DNA from: Terrimonas sp.
GTDB taxonomy: Bacteria; Bacteroidota; Bacteroidia; Chitinophagales; Chitinophagaceae
Length of the DNA stretch: 64,000 nucleotides
Assembly: GCF_003075435.1 (NCBI RefSeq)
Contig: NZ_QCZJ01000024.1
Span: 21,761 to 85,760 of the forward strand
Direction: 5' to 3'
Positions 16,455 to 24,085 of the stretch are shown here, piece after piece (the stretch's first letter is position 1; each line of letters opens with the position of its first letter). Made by a program: the position numbers and the translations under genes. Below the pieces are notes generated by a model. That model searched no databases, had not been told where the DNA came from, and was given only the letters and a program-made list of their open reading frames with translations.

Positions 16455-17060
16455 TTAGTTGATCAGTTGTGCAAAATTTTTCAATATCTGTTCTCCCACG
16501 CCGGCACTTTTTTCAGGATGGAATTGTGTTCCATAAAAATTATCCTTATGTAATGCGGAACTATAAGGAATAACATAATTGGTAGTAGCAATAGTATGCT
16601 CACCCAATGCCGCATAATAACTATGCACAAAATAGGTATAGCTGTTTTGAGGCACATTATCAAACAAAGGGCTTTTCAGATCATAAATATTGTTCCAGCC
16701 TATTTGTGGAATCTTCAGCCTGTTATCAACATTGGCAGCTTTACCAAAGTACTTAACATCTTCATCAAAGATATTCAGGCAATCCACATCATTTTCTTCA
16801 GAAAACCTGCACATTAATTGCATACCAAGGCATATACCTAATACAGGTTGTTTCAAATTTTTGATAACAATATCAAGCCCTCTTTCTTTCAAATATCTCA
16901 TTGCACTGCTGGCTTCCCCAACGCCGGGAAAAATCACTTTATCCGCCTGCTGAATTTCAGCAACATCATCCGTAACCTTAGCCTGCACGCCTATCCGGTC
17001 GAGCGCATATAACACAGATTGAATATTACCGGCATTATATTTTATAATTACAAGATTCAT
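16455..17060 (-). CDS. hisH: Imidazole glycerol phosphate synthase glutaminase subunit
   Basis: This 201-residue class I glutamine amidotransferase carries the catalytic triad: Cys 77 in LGICLGMQL, and His 181 and Glu 183 in FHPEKSAG. It feeds ammonia to HisF. It is the first of the hisH-hisA-hisF run. hisG, hisD, hisC and hisB are not in this window, and hisIE lies separately at 26942 on the other strand. A divergent tRNA gene starts 17 bp away. Confidence 0.95.
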   Translation of the reverse strand: MNLVIIKYNAGNIQSVLYALDRIGVQAKVTDDVAEIQQADKVIFPGVGEASSAMRYLKERGLDIVIKNLKQPVLGICLGMQLMCRFSEENDVDCLNIFDEDVKYFGKAANVDNRLKIPQIGWNNIYDLKSPLFDNVPQNSYTYFVHSYYAALGEHTIATTNYVIPYSSALHKDNFYGTQFHPEKSAGVGEQILKNFAQLIN

Positions 17061-17062
17061 TG

Positions 17063-17070
17063 TAACTTTA
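17063..17070 (+). promoter_or_regulatory. Likely -7 box of the tRNA-Gly gene (TAACTTTA)
   Basis: One mismatch from TAnnTTTG, ending 7 bp before the first base of the tRNA on the plus strand. It lies in the 17-bp gap between hisH and the tRNA. Confidence 0.35.
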
Positions 17071-17077
17071 GTTTTAT

Positions 17078-17150
17078 GCGGAAGTAGCTCAGTTGGCAGA
17101 GCATCAGTTTCCCAAACTGAAGGCCGCGGGTTCGAGCCCCGTTTTCCGCT
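17078..17150 (+). tRNA. tRNA-Gly (anticodon CCC)
   Basis: This 73-nt cloverleaf has a 7-bp acceptor stem (GCGGAAG with TTTCCGC, one G-T pair), a D-arm with AGCTCAGTTGGCAGAGC, an anticodon stem around the loop TTCCCAA, so anticodon CCC, and a T-arm with the GGTTCGAGCCC core. The discriminator base is T and no CCA is encoded. It is on the plus strand while hisH and trpA on both sides are on the minus strand, and only 3 bp separate it from the trpA stop codon. Confidence 0.95.
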
Positions 17151-17153
17151 CTT

Positions 17154-17924
17154 TTACTGCAATACTTCTTCCAGAAATTTTTTTGTTGCCTGTTTTACAT
17201 CATTGTTTTGCTGCAAAGCTTTTATATAAGCGCTGCCTATAATTGCGCCGTTGGCATAATTACATGCTGATTGAAAAGTTGCTTTATCTTTTATACCAAA
17301 TCCCACCAATAGCGGGTTATCCAGGTTCATTGCTTTTAACCGCTCCAGGTATACTTCCACATCGTTAAAGTTCTTGTCTTTACCTGTTGTTGAAGAAGAT
17401 GAAACGGCATAAATAAAACCAGTGCTCAGCTTATCAATCTTTCTTATACGCTCCTCAGATGTTTCCGGCGTGACCAGGAAAATAAAATCGAGTCCATACT
17501 TTTTGGTTATGGCGCCATACTCTGTTTCAAATTCCCGCATCGGCACATCAGGCAAAATCAATCCATCAATGCCTGCTGCTGCCACATCCTTACAAAATTT
17601 TTCAAAGCCATATTGTAAAACAGGATTAACATAGCCCATCAGGATTACCGGCACATGAATGGTTTTGCGCATTTGCTGCAACTGGCTGATCAGTATTTTA
17701 ATGGTCATGCCGTTTTGCAAAGCTACTCCGCCGCTTTCCTGTATAACCGGCCCATCCGCCAGCGGATCACTATACGGTATGCCTAATTCAATAAGATCAG
17801 CGCCATTAGCCTGCAATGCTTCCATTACTTCTATTGTACTGTTCAATGTGGGATAACCCGCAGTACAGTAGATATTCAAAACATTGTTTTGCTTTTGCTT
17901 AAATAATTGTTGTATTCTGCTCAT
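17154..17924 (-). CDS. trpA: Tryptophan synthase alpha subunit
   Basis: This 256-residue TIM barrel has the catalytic pair Glu 46 (LIELGIPYSDP) and Asp 57 (ADGPVIQ). The GFGI loop and the GAIIGSAYIKAL phosphate-binding end are present. It cleaves indole-3-glycerol phosphate to indole, which is channelled to TrpB. It is the last trp gene, 116 bp after trpB, with a repeat-rich gap between them. Confidence 0.95.
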   Translation of the reverse strand: MSRIQQLFKQKQNNVLNIYCTAGYPTLNSTIEVMEALQANGADLIELGIPYSDPLADGPVIQESGGVALQNGMTIKILISQLQQMRKTIHVPVILMGYVNPVLQYGFEKFCKDVAAAGIDGLILPDVPMREFETEYGAITKKYGLDFIFLVTPETSEERIRKIDKLSTGFIYAVSSSSTTGKDKNFNDVEVYLERLKAMNLDNPLLVGFGIKDKATFQSACNYANGAIIGSAYIKALQQNNDVKQATKKFLEEVLQ

Positions 17925-17950
17925 TTCTTGATTTCTGATTTGAAATTTTA
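17923..17950. repeat. Heptamer array at the trpA start
   Basis: Four units: ATTTCTT, GATTTCT, GATTTGA, AATTTTA. On the minus strand these read as TCAAATC-type words, also seen at 24072-24085. The array begins inside the trpA start codon. Confidence 0.5.
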
Positions 17951-18000
17951 ACTAAAACAACTACACCGTTTTTCTTCATTGTTTTACCTTCTCCTAAATT

Positions 18001-18043
18001 CCACATTCCCACATTTTCACACTCTTCCCCCATTTTCACATTA
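18001..18043. repeat. Irregular short-word repeat between trpB and trpA
   Basis: C/A/T words built on CACATT and CATTTTCAC recur every 7-8 bp and reach the trpB stop codon (18041-18043). The register is less strict than in the other arrays. Confidence 0.4.
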
Positions 18044-19261
18044 ACCCTCCATTACCTTCATATACGTTGCCATATCTTTATCTCCTCTTCCGCTCAAACA
18101 GATTACTACAGTATCCTTTGGCGTTAGTTTCAGCTGATTCAATCCTGCAATAGCATGTGCGCTTTCAAGCGCAGGAATGATACCTTCCAGCCTCGTCAAC
18201 TCGAACGCGGCATCCAATGCCTCTTTATCAGTAGCGCTTAAAAATATACCCCGGCCTGTTTCATATAAATGCGCATGTAATGGGCCTATACCCGGGTAAT
18301 CTAATCCTGCCGAAATACTATGTGGTTCTACAACCTGTCCATCTTCGGTTTGCATTACCAAGCTCTTGCTGCCATGCAACACACCTGGTTTGCCCAACTG
18401 TGTTGTAGCTGCGCTCATGCCAGTTTTCACGCCGTGTCCTGCCGCTTCCACTGCTACAAGCTTTACAGAAAATTCCTCCAGGTAATGATAGAACGTTCCT
18501 GCAGCATTACTGCCACCACCAACACAGGCAATAACATAATCAGGTAATTCACTGCCTGTTTTTTCTTTCAACTGCCAGCGTATTTCTTCGCTGATAATAC
18601 TCTGAAACCTCGCCACCATATCAGGATAAGGATGCGGACCCACCACACTGCCGATTATATAATGCGTATCAACAGGATTGTTGATCCAGTCGCGTATCGC
18701 TTCATTGGTAGCGTCTTTTAGTGTTTTACTACCGCTTGTTGCAGGCACCACAGTAGCGCCAAGCATCTTCATACGGGCAACATTGGGTGCCTGGCGCTCA
18801 ATATCTTTTTCACCCATATACACCAAACACTGCATATTCATCAAAGCACAAACTGTTGCTGTTGCCACGCCGTGTTGCCCTGCACCTGTTTCTGCAATAA
18901 TCCGATGCTTGCCCAAACGCCTCGCCAATAAAATCTGCCCGATAGTATTATTGATCTTATGCGCACCGGTATGATTCAGGTCTTCGCGTTTCAGAAATAT
19001 AGTGCTGTTATGTTTTTCGCTCAACCGTTTTGCATGATATAACGGTGACGGACGGCCGACATAATCCTTCAGCAGATCCCTGAACGCTGTTTGAAAACCT
19101 TCATCATACATGATTTTCAAATACTGTTCTTTCAGCTCCTCCACATTCGGATGCAGCATTTCTGGAATATATGCCCCGCCAAAATGCCCATAATATCCGA
19201 ATATATCCGGCTGCTGAAATGTGCCTTTGTATTGCCCTAATATTGTTGTTCGGTTAATCAT
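18041..19261 (-). CDS. trpB: Tryptophan synthase beta subunit
   Basis: This 406-residue PLP enzyme matches standard TrpB1 length. The PLP lysine is Lys 102 in HTGAHKINN. The phosphate-binding loop [10 protein letters not shown] and the [16 protein letters not shown]-terminal motif that contacts TrpA are present. It condenses indole with serine. It is separated from trpF by about 1.27 kb with a GNAT gene, a small membrane protein gene and several hairpins, an unusual interruption of the trp order. Confidence 0.96.
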   Translation of the reverse strand: MINRTTILGQYKGTFQQPDIFGYYGHFGGAYIPEMLHPNVEELKEQYLKIMYDEGFQTAFRDLLKDYVGRPSPLYHAKRLSEKHNSTIFLKREDLNHTGAHKINNTIGQILLARRLGKHRIIAETGAGQHGVATATVCALMNMQCLVYMGEKDIERQAPNVARMKMLGATVVPATSGSKTLKDATNEAIRDWINNPVDTHYIIGSVVGPHPYPDMVARFQSIISEEIRWQLKEKTGSELPDYVIACVGGGSNAAGTFYHYLEEFSVKLVAVEAAGHGVKTGMSAATTQLGKPGVLHGSKSLVMQTEDGQVVEPHSISAGLDYPGIGPLHAHLYETGRGIFLSATDKEALDAAFELTRLEGIIPALESAHAIAGLNQLKLTPKDTVVICLSGRGDKDMATYMKVMEG

Positions 19262-19273
19262 CTTGTTTTATTT

Positions 19274-19331
19274 GCTGTCCGAAGTCGGAGATTTCGGACT
19301 TTTTATGTTCTTCATAGTCCCCGGCTATGAA
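19274..19331. repeat. Two hairpins upstream of trpB
   Basis: GTCCGAA at 19277-19283 pairs with TTCGGAC at 19293-19299, and TTCATAG at 19311-19317 pairs with CTATGAA at 19325-19331 around the loop TCCCCGG. They lie in the 227-bp gap between trpB and the membrane protein gene. They could be leader structures of trpB or intergenic repeat elements. Confidence 0.55.
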
Positions 19332-19439
19332 ATATGTTTTTATGTTCCCGGCTTCCGCAATCCTGCTCATCAGCTGTCGCGTCGCACTCTTATACAATAA
19401 CAATTCTATTCAGCAGAATTAAAACACTTCAACTACTTC

Positions 19440-19476
19440 CCATTCCATGGTTCGTGTCTCACGAACCATGGAATGG
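19440..19476. repeat. Perfect 17-bp inverted repeat, copy 1 (ATGGTTCGTG family)
   Basis: The arm at 19440-19456 (CCATTCCATGGTTCGTG) is exactly complementary to 19460-19476, with a 3-nt loop TCT. It ends 12 bp before the stop codon of the membrane protein gene. A decayed related copy lies at 19990-20010, upstream of the same gene. Confidence 0.85.
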
Positions 19477-19488
19477 AGATTTAAATAC

Positions 19489-19977
19489 TTACCCTGCTTT
19501 CCCATCTATTAGTCTTGGCTTTACCAATAATGTTCTAACTATTATATCTATCCAAATCCAAATCTGGTAATATATTGGCAAATAAATTAACTGGTTTAAA
19601 AATGGATTTAATCCCATAACAAATACCCTACGAATTTTTTCAAGAAAAAAATATGGAAAAACAACAAAGGGAGTAGTGAGAATAACGAGTACTATATAAA
19701 GCATTATCCTTCCCCGCATAAAAGTTCCGTAAACATTTATTACACTTCTAAAAACAAAAAACTGTACAACGAGATAAAGCACAGCATTCAAAATATAAGG
19801 AAAGGATTGCTGCATTTCTGCTTCGTTTATAGTGTTCGAATAATCATAATATCTCCTCGGCATACCACCTACTCCATCACTCATAGTTTCAAGGTCAAAA
19901 AATGGGAACCTGATAAAGAGCAATGCTATAATTATTGCTATCACTAATGATAAAATTGTATAATAAACTGGTTTCAT
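19489..19977 (-). CDS. Small membrane protein of unknown function
   Basis: This 162-residue protein has about four membrane segments (about residues 6-26, 62-80, 91-115 and 132-152) and charged loops. No family is recognised. The ATG at 19977 places the first hydrophobic segment directly at the N-terminus; an in-frame extension to 20031 would cross the repeat at 19990 and is not supported. The gene interrupts the trp operon between the GNAT gene and trpB and is flanked on both sides, at 12-13 bp, by related inverted repeats, which suggests it arrived as a cassette. Confidence 0.55.
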   Translation of the reverse strand: MKPVYYTILSLVIAIIIALLFIRFPFFDLETMSDGVGGMPRRYYDYSNTINEAEMQQSFPYILNAVLYLVVQFFVFRSVINVYGTFMRGRIMLYIVLVILTTPFVVFPYFFLEKIRRVFVMGLNPFLNQLIYLPIYYQIWIWIDIIVRTLLVKPRLIDGKAG

Positions 19978-19989
19978 AATTTTCACGCA

Positions 19990-20010
19990 ATGGCTCGTGT
20001 CTCGAACCAT
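19990..20010. repeat. Inverted repeat, decayed copy 2 (ATGGYTCGTG family)
   Basis: ATGGCTCG at 19990-19997 and CGAACCAT at 20003-20010 surround TGTCT. Compared with the core of copy 1 it has one substitution and a two-base deletion. It lies 13 bp upstream of the start codon of the membrane protein gene. Confidence 0.65.
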
Positions 20011-20042
20011 AACTGCATAGACTTCGTACAACTAATCAGTAA

Positions 20043-20534
20043 CTACAATATCAATTGCATAAACTTCAGATCAAGCCATTTATCAAACTTCCAGCCCACC
20101 TGCTTAAAATGTGCCACTTCTTCAAAGCCAAAACGCCGGTGCATTTTTAAGCTAACCTCATTATCCGCATCTATACCCGACACAATCGTATGCATTCCCA
20201 ATGCTCTCGAAGCATTAATTAATGGCTGCATTAGCAGTTTGCCAATACCTTTTCCCTGTTGATCCGCCCGCACATATATCGCATTTTCCACAGTAAATTT
20301 ATAGGCGGCCCATGCCCTGAATGGGCCTATCGAGCTAAACCCAACTACCTCGTTGTTGTCTTCAGCAACAAATACCGGGAAGTTTTGCTGCTTTTTTGTT
20401 TCAAACCATTGCCGGCGCATTTCAAAACTATGCGGTTCATAATCATATACAGCGGTGGTGTACACAATAGCATAGTTGTATATATCCAGTATCACCTGTA
20501 TATCATTATCTGTTCCAAGTCTTACCTGTGCCAT
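20043..20534 (-). CDS. GNAT-family N-acetyltransferase (phosphinothricin acetyltransferase-like)
   Basis: This 163-residue protein has the GNAT acetyl-CoA loop RADQQGKGIGKLLMQPLI (about 91-108) and starts with the VRLGTDNDIQVILDIYNYAI pattern of the PAT/Bar-like subgroup, which acetylates amino groups of small molecules such as amino-acid analogues. It starts 1 bp after the trpF stop codon, so it is very probably co-transcribed and translationally coupled in the trp operon. A role in acetylating an aromatic amino-acid intermediate or a toxic analogue is speculative. Confidence 0.85.
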   Translation of the reverse strand: MAQVRLGTDNDIQVILDIYNYAIVYTTAVYDYEPHSFEMRRQWFETKKQQNFPVFVAEDNNEVVGFSSIGPFRAWAAYKFTVENAIYVRADQQGKGIGKLLMQPLINASRALGMHTIVSGIDADNEVSLKMHRRFGFEEVAHFKQVGWKFDKWLDLKFMQLIL

Positions 20535-20535
20535 A

Positions 20536-21168
20536 TTATTTTAGTACTTGGGCAAATGTCTTTATCATTTCCATATTCTTTACTCCCGGTCTTGTTTCAA
20601 ATTTGCTGTTGACATCAATTGCAAAAATTTCCTGGCTGTGATTACCCGCCGCAAATGCTTTAACGGCTTCCACATCATCAATACCAATTCCCCCGCTCAG
20701 TAAAAAAGGTTTATTGATCTCTGCCTGTTCCAGGATTTTCCAGTCAAATTTTTTTCCACTGCCGCCATAGGTTGACCAATCCGTATCAAACAAATAGAGA
20801 TCGCTCACATTTCCATATTCCCTGATCTTCCATTCAATATTATCGCCTTCTTTGATCCTGAATACTTTTATGGTAGGCACCTGCAGGCTGACTTTTTCAC
20901 AAAACTTCGGTGATTCATCGCCATGTAGCTGAACCATGTGCAGCCCGTATTGTTCAACATAATTCATCACTTCATCATAATCCGCGTTTACAAATACGCC
21001 CACTTTATTAATATTGAGCTTTGCCTTTTTCAATTGCTCAGGATTGATTTTATTTACCACATATCTCGGCGATTTGTGATAAAATATAAATCCGGCAAAT
21101 TCAACGCCCATTTCATCCAGGGCATGCACCTGTTCAAGTTGTGTATTTCCGCAAACTTTAATTCTCAT
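20536..21168 (-). CDS. trpF: Phosphoribosylanthranilate isomerase
   Basis: This 210-residue TIM barrel begins MRIKVCGNTQ with the catalytic Cys 6. It has the HGDES segment, a catalytic Asp region in YLFDTDW, and the FLLSGGIGIDDVEA phosphate-binding loop. It isomerises phosphoribosylanthranilate to CdRP. It lies 5 bp after trpC and 1 bp before the GNAT gene. Confidence 0.95.
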   Translation of the reverse strand: MRIKVCGNTQLEQVHALDEMGVEFAGFIFYHKSPRYVVNKINPEQLKKAKLNINKVGVFVNADYDEVMNYVEQYGLHMVQLHGDESPKFCEKVSLQVPTIKVFRIKEGDNIEWKIREYGNVSDLYLFDTDWSTYGGSGKKFDWKILEQAEINKPFLLSGGIGIDDVEAVKAFAAGNHSQEIFAIDVNSKFETRPGVKNMEMIKTFAQVLK

Positions 21169-21173
21169 CTTGT

Positions 21174-21956
21174 TCAGCCTTTAAGTTGCTTAACAAATGA
21201 GGCAAATGCAATCTGTGGGCTGGTGGATTTCATAAAATTTTCGCCAATCAGAAAACCTTTAAAGCCATGCCTTTTTAATTCAAGTATTGTATTTATCTCA
21301 CTTATGCCGCTCTCGGAAATTTTAAATTTATCGGCCGGAATCTTAGCGCTTAAATCTATTGATGTTTGAATGCTCACTTCAAAAGTTTTCAGGTTCCGGT
21401 TGTTTACGCCAACAATATCTACTTCGTCACAAATATGTGCTAGCTCTTCTTCGTTATGAATTTCGAGCAATACTTCCAATCCAAGATTTTTTGCCGCTCT
21501 TGCAAGCTGCTTAACCTGGTGAATCGTTAAATTCGCTGCAATCAACAATATCACATCAGCACCAATTGATTTTGCTTCTGTCAACTGGTATTCATCAATC
21601 ATAAAATCTTTACGCAATACCGGCACTTCATTTATTCTTGCTTTTTCAAGATCAGCAAAACTTCCCCCAAAAAACTGCTCATCTGTTAATACCGATAATC
21701 CTGACGCGCCATTATCCGCATAAGCTTTTGTAACAATTGCCGCATCTGCATCTGCGTTTATCCACCCTTTTGATGGCGACTTTCTTTTAAACTCCGCTAT
21801 TATGCCTGTCCGGTTTTCATCTGCCAGGAACTTTTTTAGGGAAAGTATATCCCTTTTGAAATATACAGACTGCTCCAATAGAAACACAGGGGTTTTTAAT
21901 TTCCGTTCTTCTACTTCTATCTTCTTTTGGGCTATTATGGTATCTAAAATGTTCAT
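21174..21956 (-). CDS. trpC: Indole-3-glycerol phosphate synthase
   Basis: The protein begins MNILDTIIAQKKIEVEERK when the ATG at 21956 is used (260 residues). This matches the usual family start better than the ATG nine bases upstream (21965), whose first base is already in the heptamer array. Catalytic features include FKRKSPSKGWI (about residues 53-63), the VLRKDFMIDEYQ motif, the LLEIHNEEEL region, GVNNRNLKTF and the SESGI loop. It closes the indole ring from CdRP. Confidence 0.95.
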   Translation of the reverse strand: MNILDTIIAQKKIEVEERKLKTPVFLLEQSVYFKRDILSLKKFLADENRTGIIAEFKRKSPSKGWINADADAAIVTKAYADNGASGLSVLTDEQFFGGSFADLEKARINEVPVLRKDFMIDEYQLTEAKSIGADVILLIAANLTIHQVKQLARAAKNLGLEVLLEIHNEEELAHICDEVDIVGVNNRNLKTFEVSIQTSIDLSAKIPADKFKISESGISEINTILELKRHGFKGFLIGENFMKSTSPQIAFASFVKQLKG

Positions 21957-21964
21957 TATTTTCA

Positions 21965-22034
21965 TTTGTGATTTGAAGTTTATAGTTTGTTGTTAGCGCT
22001 TCACATTTAAACTTCAAACTATAAACTATAAACA
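21965..22034. repeat. Heptamer array, 10 units, dyad form, between trpC and trpD
   Basis: The 70 bases divide exactly into 7-mers. The left units are TTTGTGA, TTTGAAG, TTTATAG, TTTGTTG; the right units are TTAAACT, TCAAACT, ATAAACT, ATAAACA, with two intermediate units. The halves are complementary. The array fills the gap from just upstream of trpC to three bases before the trpD stop codon. Words are shared with the arrays at 1633 and 31454. Confidence 0.85.
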
Positions 22035-22036
22035 AA

Positions 22037-23032
22037 CTATCTCTGCATTCCCACCAACTTCTTCAATGCTCCCAATGCTTTTCCGCTTTCCAGGCTTTCT
22101 ACCGCCGCAAGATACGCATCATTATAGTTTTTGTAAGCGCCTGTACAATGTAATGCCATCGCTGCATTTGCAAAAACTACTGCATTTTGTGCCCAGGTGC
22201 CTTCGCCATTTAATATCGTCATGAACATTTTTGCCGCTTCCTCCACCGTGTTTCCTCCATATATATCCATGGCCGCTACCATTCGCTTGCCCAATTGTTC
22301 AGGTGTCATTATCCATTCGCCTTCGTTGGTGATCACTTTGGTGTCATTGGTCAGCGAAATTTCATCATAGCCATCAAGACCGTGTATGATGGTAAAAGGC
22401 TTGCCTGTCTGTTGTAAAAGATAGTTATATATTCTGCCCATCTCCAGGTTATACACACCAACCAATTGATATGCAGGCCGGGCCGGGTTCACCATCGGTC
22501 CAAGCATATTAAAAAAAGTCCGGATACCTAAATTTTTCCTGATAGCACCAACAGCTTTTAATGCCGGGTGAAATAAAGGCGCATGCAGAAAACATATATT
22601 AGCCTCTTCAATTTCTCTTTTCAGGTCATCAGTTCCTGATTTAAACCTGTAGCCTATTTGCTCCATTACGTTTGACGCGCCGCTTACAGAAGTAGCGCCG
22701 TAGTTACCATGCTTGGCAACTTTATGTCCTGCACCTGCAACAACAAAACATGACAGCGTAGAAATATTAAAGGTATTTTTACCATCGCCGCCGGTGCCAA
22801 CTATATCAACCACATTGTATTCATCAACCGGCACTGGCACACATAGCTCCAGCAATGCATCCGCAAAGCCCTGTAATTCATCAATGGTAATGGTACGCAT
22901 GAGGTATACTGTAACAAAAGAAGTAACCTCACTTTCGTTATATGCTCCTTTGGAAATATTTAACAACACTTCTTTTGCCTGCTGGCGGGAGAGTGTTTTG
23001 TATTCAAAAAGGTATTGTAATATCTTCTTCAT
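22037..23032 (-). CDS. trpD: Anthranilate phosphoribosyltransferase
   Basis: This 331-residue protein has the PRPP-binding signature DIVGTGGDGKNTFNIST (about 79-95), the KHGNYGATSVSGASNVMEQIG segment and FFNMLGPMVNPARPAYQLVGVY. It adds phosphoribose to anthranilate. Length is normal. It is separated from trpG by a truncated GxxExxY gene and repeat arrays. Confidence 0.95.
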   Translation of the reverse strand: MKKILQYLFEYKTLSRQQAKEVLLNISKGAYNESEVTSFVTVYLMRTITIDELQGFADALLELCVPVPVDEYNVVDIVGTGGDGKNTFNISTLSCFVVAGAGHKVAKHGNYGATSVSGASNVMEQIGYRFKSGTDDLKREIEEANICFLHAPLFHPALKAVGAIRKNLGIRTFFNMLGPMVNPARPAYQLVGVYNLEMGRIYNYLLQQTGKPFTIIHGLDGYDEISLTNDTKVITNEGEWIMTPEQLGKRMVAAMDIYGGNTVEEAAKMFMTILNGEGTWAQNAVVFANAAMALHCTGAYKNYNDAYLAAVESLESGKALGALKKLVGMQR

Positions 23033-23035
23033 AAC

Positions 23036-23075
23036 TGGGATTGTGAGATTAATGTGATTTTGGGATATTGGATTA
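23036..23075. repeat. Irregular 7-9 bp repeat between trpD and the GxxExxY remnant
   Basis: Units of 7-9 bp begin with TG and contain GAT (TGGGATTG, TGAGATTAA, TGTGATTT, TGGGATAT, TGGATTA). The array lies exactly where the missing C-terminal half of the GxxExxY gene would be expected. Confidence 0.55.
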
Positions 23076-23085
23076 AATATTTAAT

Positions 23086-23313
23086 CTAATGGTGGCTTAC
23101 AAAAAAATCAACTCTTCTGCTTCCTACTTTTTGACTCATACAGTATACATCCATATTAAATTCTCTTTCAAACGAAAGTCCAAGTGCTCTTAATTCAAGC
23201 GCCAGTGCTCTTTGATAAATCACTTCGGGAAAGCCATTGCCAAGCGTATTGTGTATTCTTAAACATGCTCCTATTATTTTTTCGGTGATATCACCATATT
23301 TATATTCCGGCAT
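23086..23313 (-). pseudogene. Truncated GxxExxY (PDDEXK_3-like) protein gene
   Basis: The 75-residue product carries the family signature GNGFPEVIYQRALALELRALGL (G-x-x-E-x-x-Y at about residues 26-34) and the strand MDVYCMSQKVGSRRVDFFV, which contains the Asp of the PD-(D/E)xK-like core. It stops right after this, while intact relatives continue for about 50 residues with the E-x-K strand and the AQLLNYL helix. The predicted nuclease-like core is therefore incomplete. Such genes are scattered in Bacteroidota and their function is unknown. This copy lies between trpG and trpD with a repeat array on each side. Confidence 0.8.
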
Positions 23314-23382
23314 TTTTCATGGGTTTAGCGTTAATATCATGTATTGATTTTATACATTCTTATCTCAAAAAAATTATCAAAT

Positions 23383-23436
23383 CATCTCACTCACCCCAAT
23401 CATCCTACACATCTCACTCATCTCATTCATCTCAGT
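23383..23436. repeat. Nonamer array, 6 units, at the trpG 3' end
   Basis: Six units of 9 bp: CATCTCACT, CACCCCAAT, CATCCTACA, CATCTCACT, CATCTCATT, CATCTCAGT. The trpG stop codon (23427-23429) lies inside the last unit but one. Confidence 0.75.
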
Positions 23437-24011
23437 CCAAGCCAGTTCCTCATAATCGCCTCTCCATCCGGCGTCAATACACTCTCCGGGTGGAATTGCA
23501 CACCCTGTACATCATATTTCTTATGCTGCAATGCCATAATAAAATTGTTTTCATCTCTTGCCGTTACTTCAAGCTCTCCGGGAAAACTTTCATCTGCCAC
23601 CACCCATGAATGGTAGCGGCCAACATCAATCGTATCACTCAAGCCGGCAAACAATCCGCTTCTTTTGCCACTATTATCTGTGGCTATATATACCGGTAAT
23701 GACACGCCATGATATACAGTACTCAAATTGATCAGCTTACCACCAAATGCTTGGACTATTGCCTGGTGGCCAAGACAAACACCGAGTATTGATTTTTTTG
23801 CAGCATATTCTTTTATCAAAGGCAATAATAATCCTGCTTCTTCAGGTATGCCGGGACCCGGTGAGAGAATAATCTTATCATATTCGTCAACTTTCTCAAG
23901 ACTGATCTGGTCGTTACGATATACATCTACTTTCTGGTGCAATATCTTTTCTACAAGATGTACCAGGTTATAGGTAAAGGAATCATAATTATCAAAAACC
24001 AATATTTTCAT
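23427..24011 (-). CDS. trpG: Anthranilate synthase component II (glutamine amidotransferase)
   Basis: This 194-residue class I amidotransferase has Cys 79 in GVCLGHQAI and His 174 and Glu 176 in FHPESVLTPDG, plus SPGPGIPEEAG. It supplies ammonia to TrpE, and in organisms with a single copy it can also serve PabB. It lies 67 bp downstream of trpE, with a heptamer array in the gap. The 3' end overlaps a nonamer array. Confidence 0.95.
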   Translation of the reverse strand: MKILVFDNYDSFTYNLVHLVEKILHQKVDVYRNDQISLEKVDEYDKIILSPGPGIPEEAGLLLPLIKEYAAKKSILGVCLGHQAIVQAFGGKLINLSTVYHGVSLPVYIATDNSGKRSGLFAGLSDTIDVGRYHSWVVADESFPGELEVTARDENNFIMALQHKKYDVQGVQFHPESVLTPDGEAIMRNWLGLR

Positions 24012-24029
24012 TGCTGTAAACTTTAAAGT

Positions 24030-24085
24030 AAGGTGTATGGTATAAGGTGTAGGGCATAAGGTGTAAAAATTTCAAATCTCAAATC
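24030..24085. repeat. Heptamer array across the trpE stop codon
   Basis: Five units alternate AAGGTGT and ATGGTAT-like words (24030-24064). After 7 further bases come two TCAAATC units (24072-24085), the second of which contains the trpE TGA (24079-24081 on the opposite strand). Words of the first part recur at 50965-51006. Confidence 0.8.
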
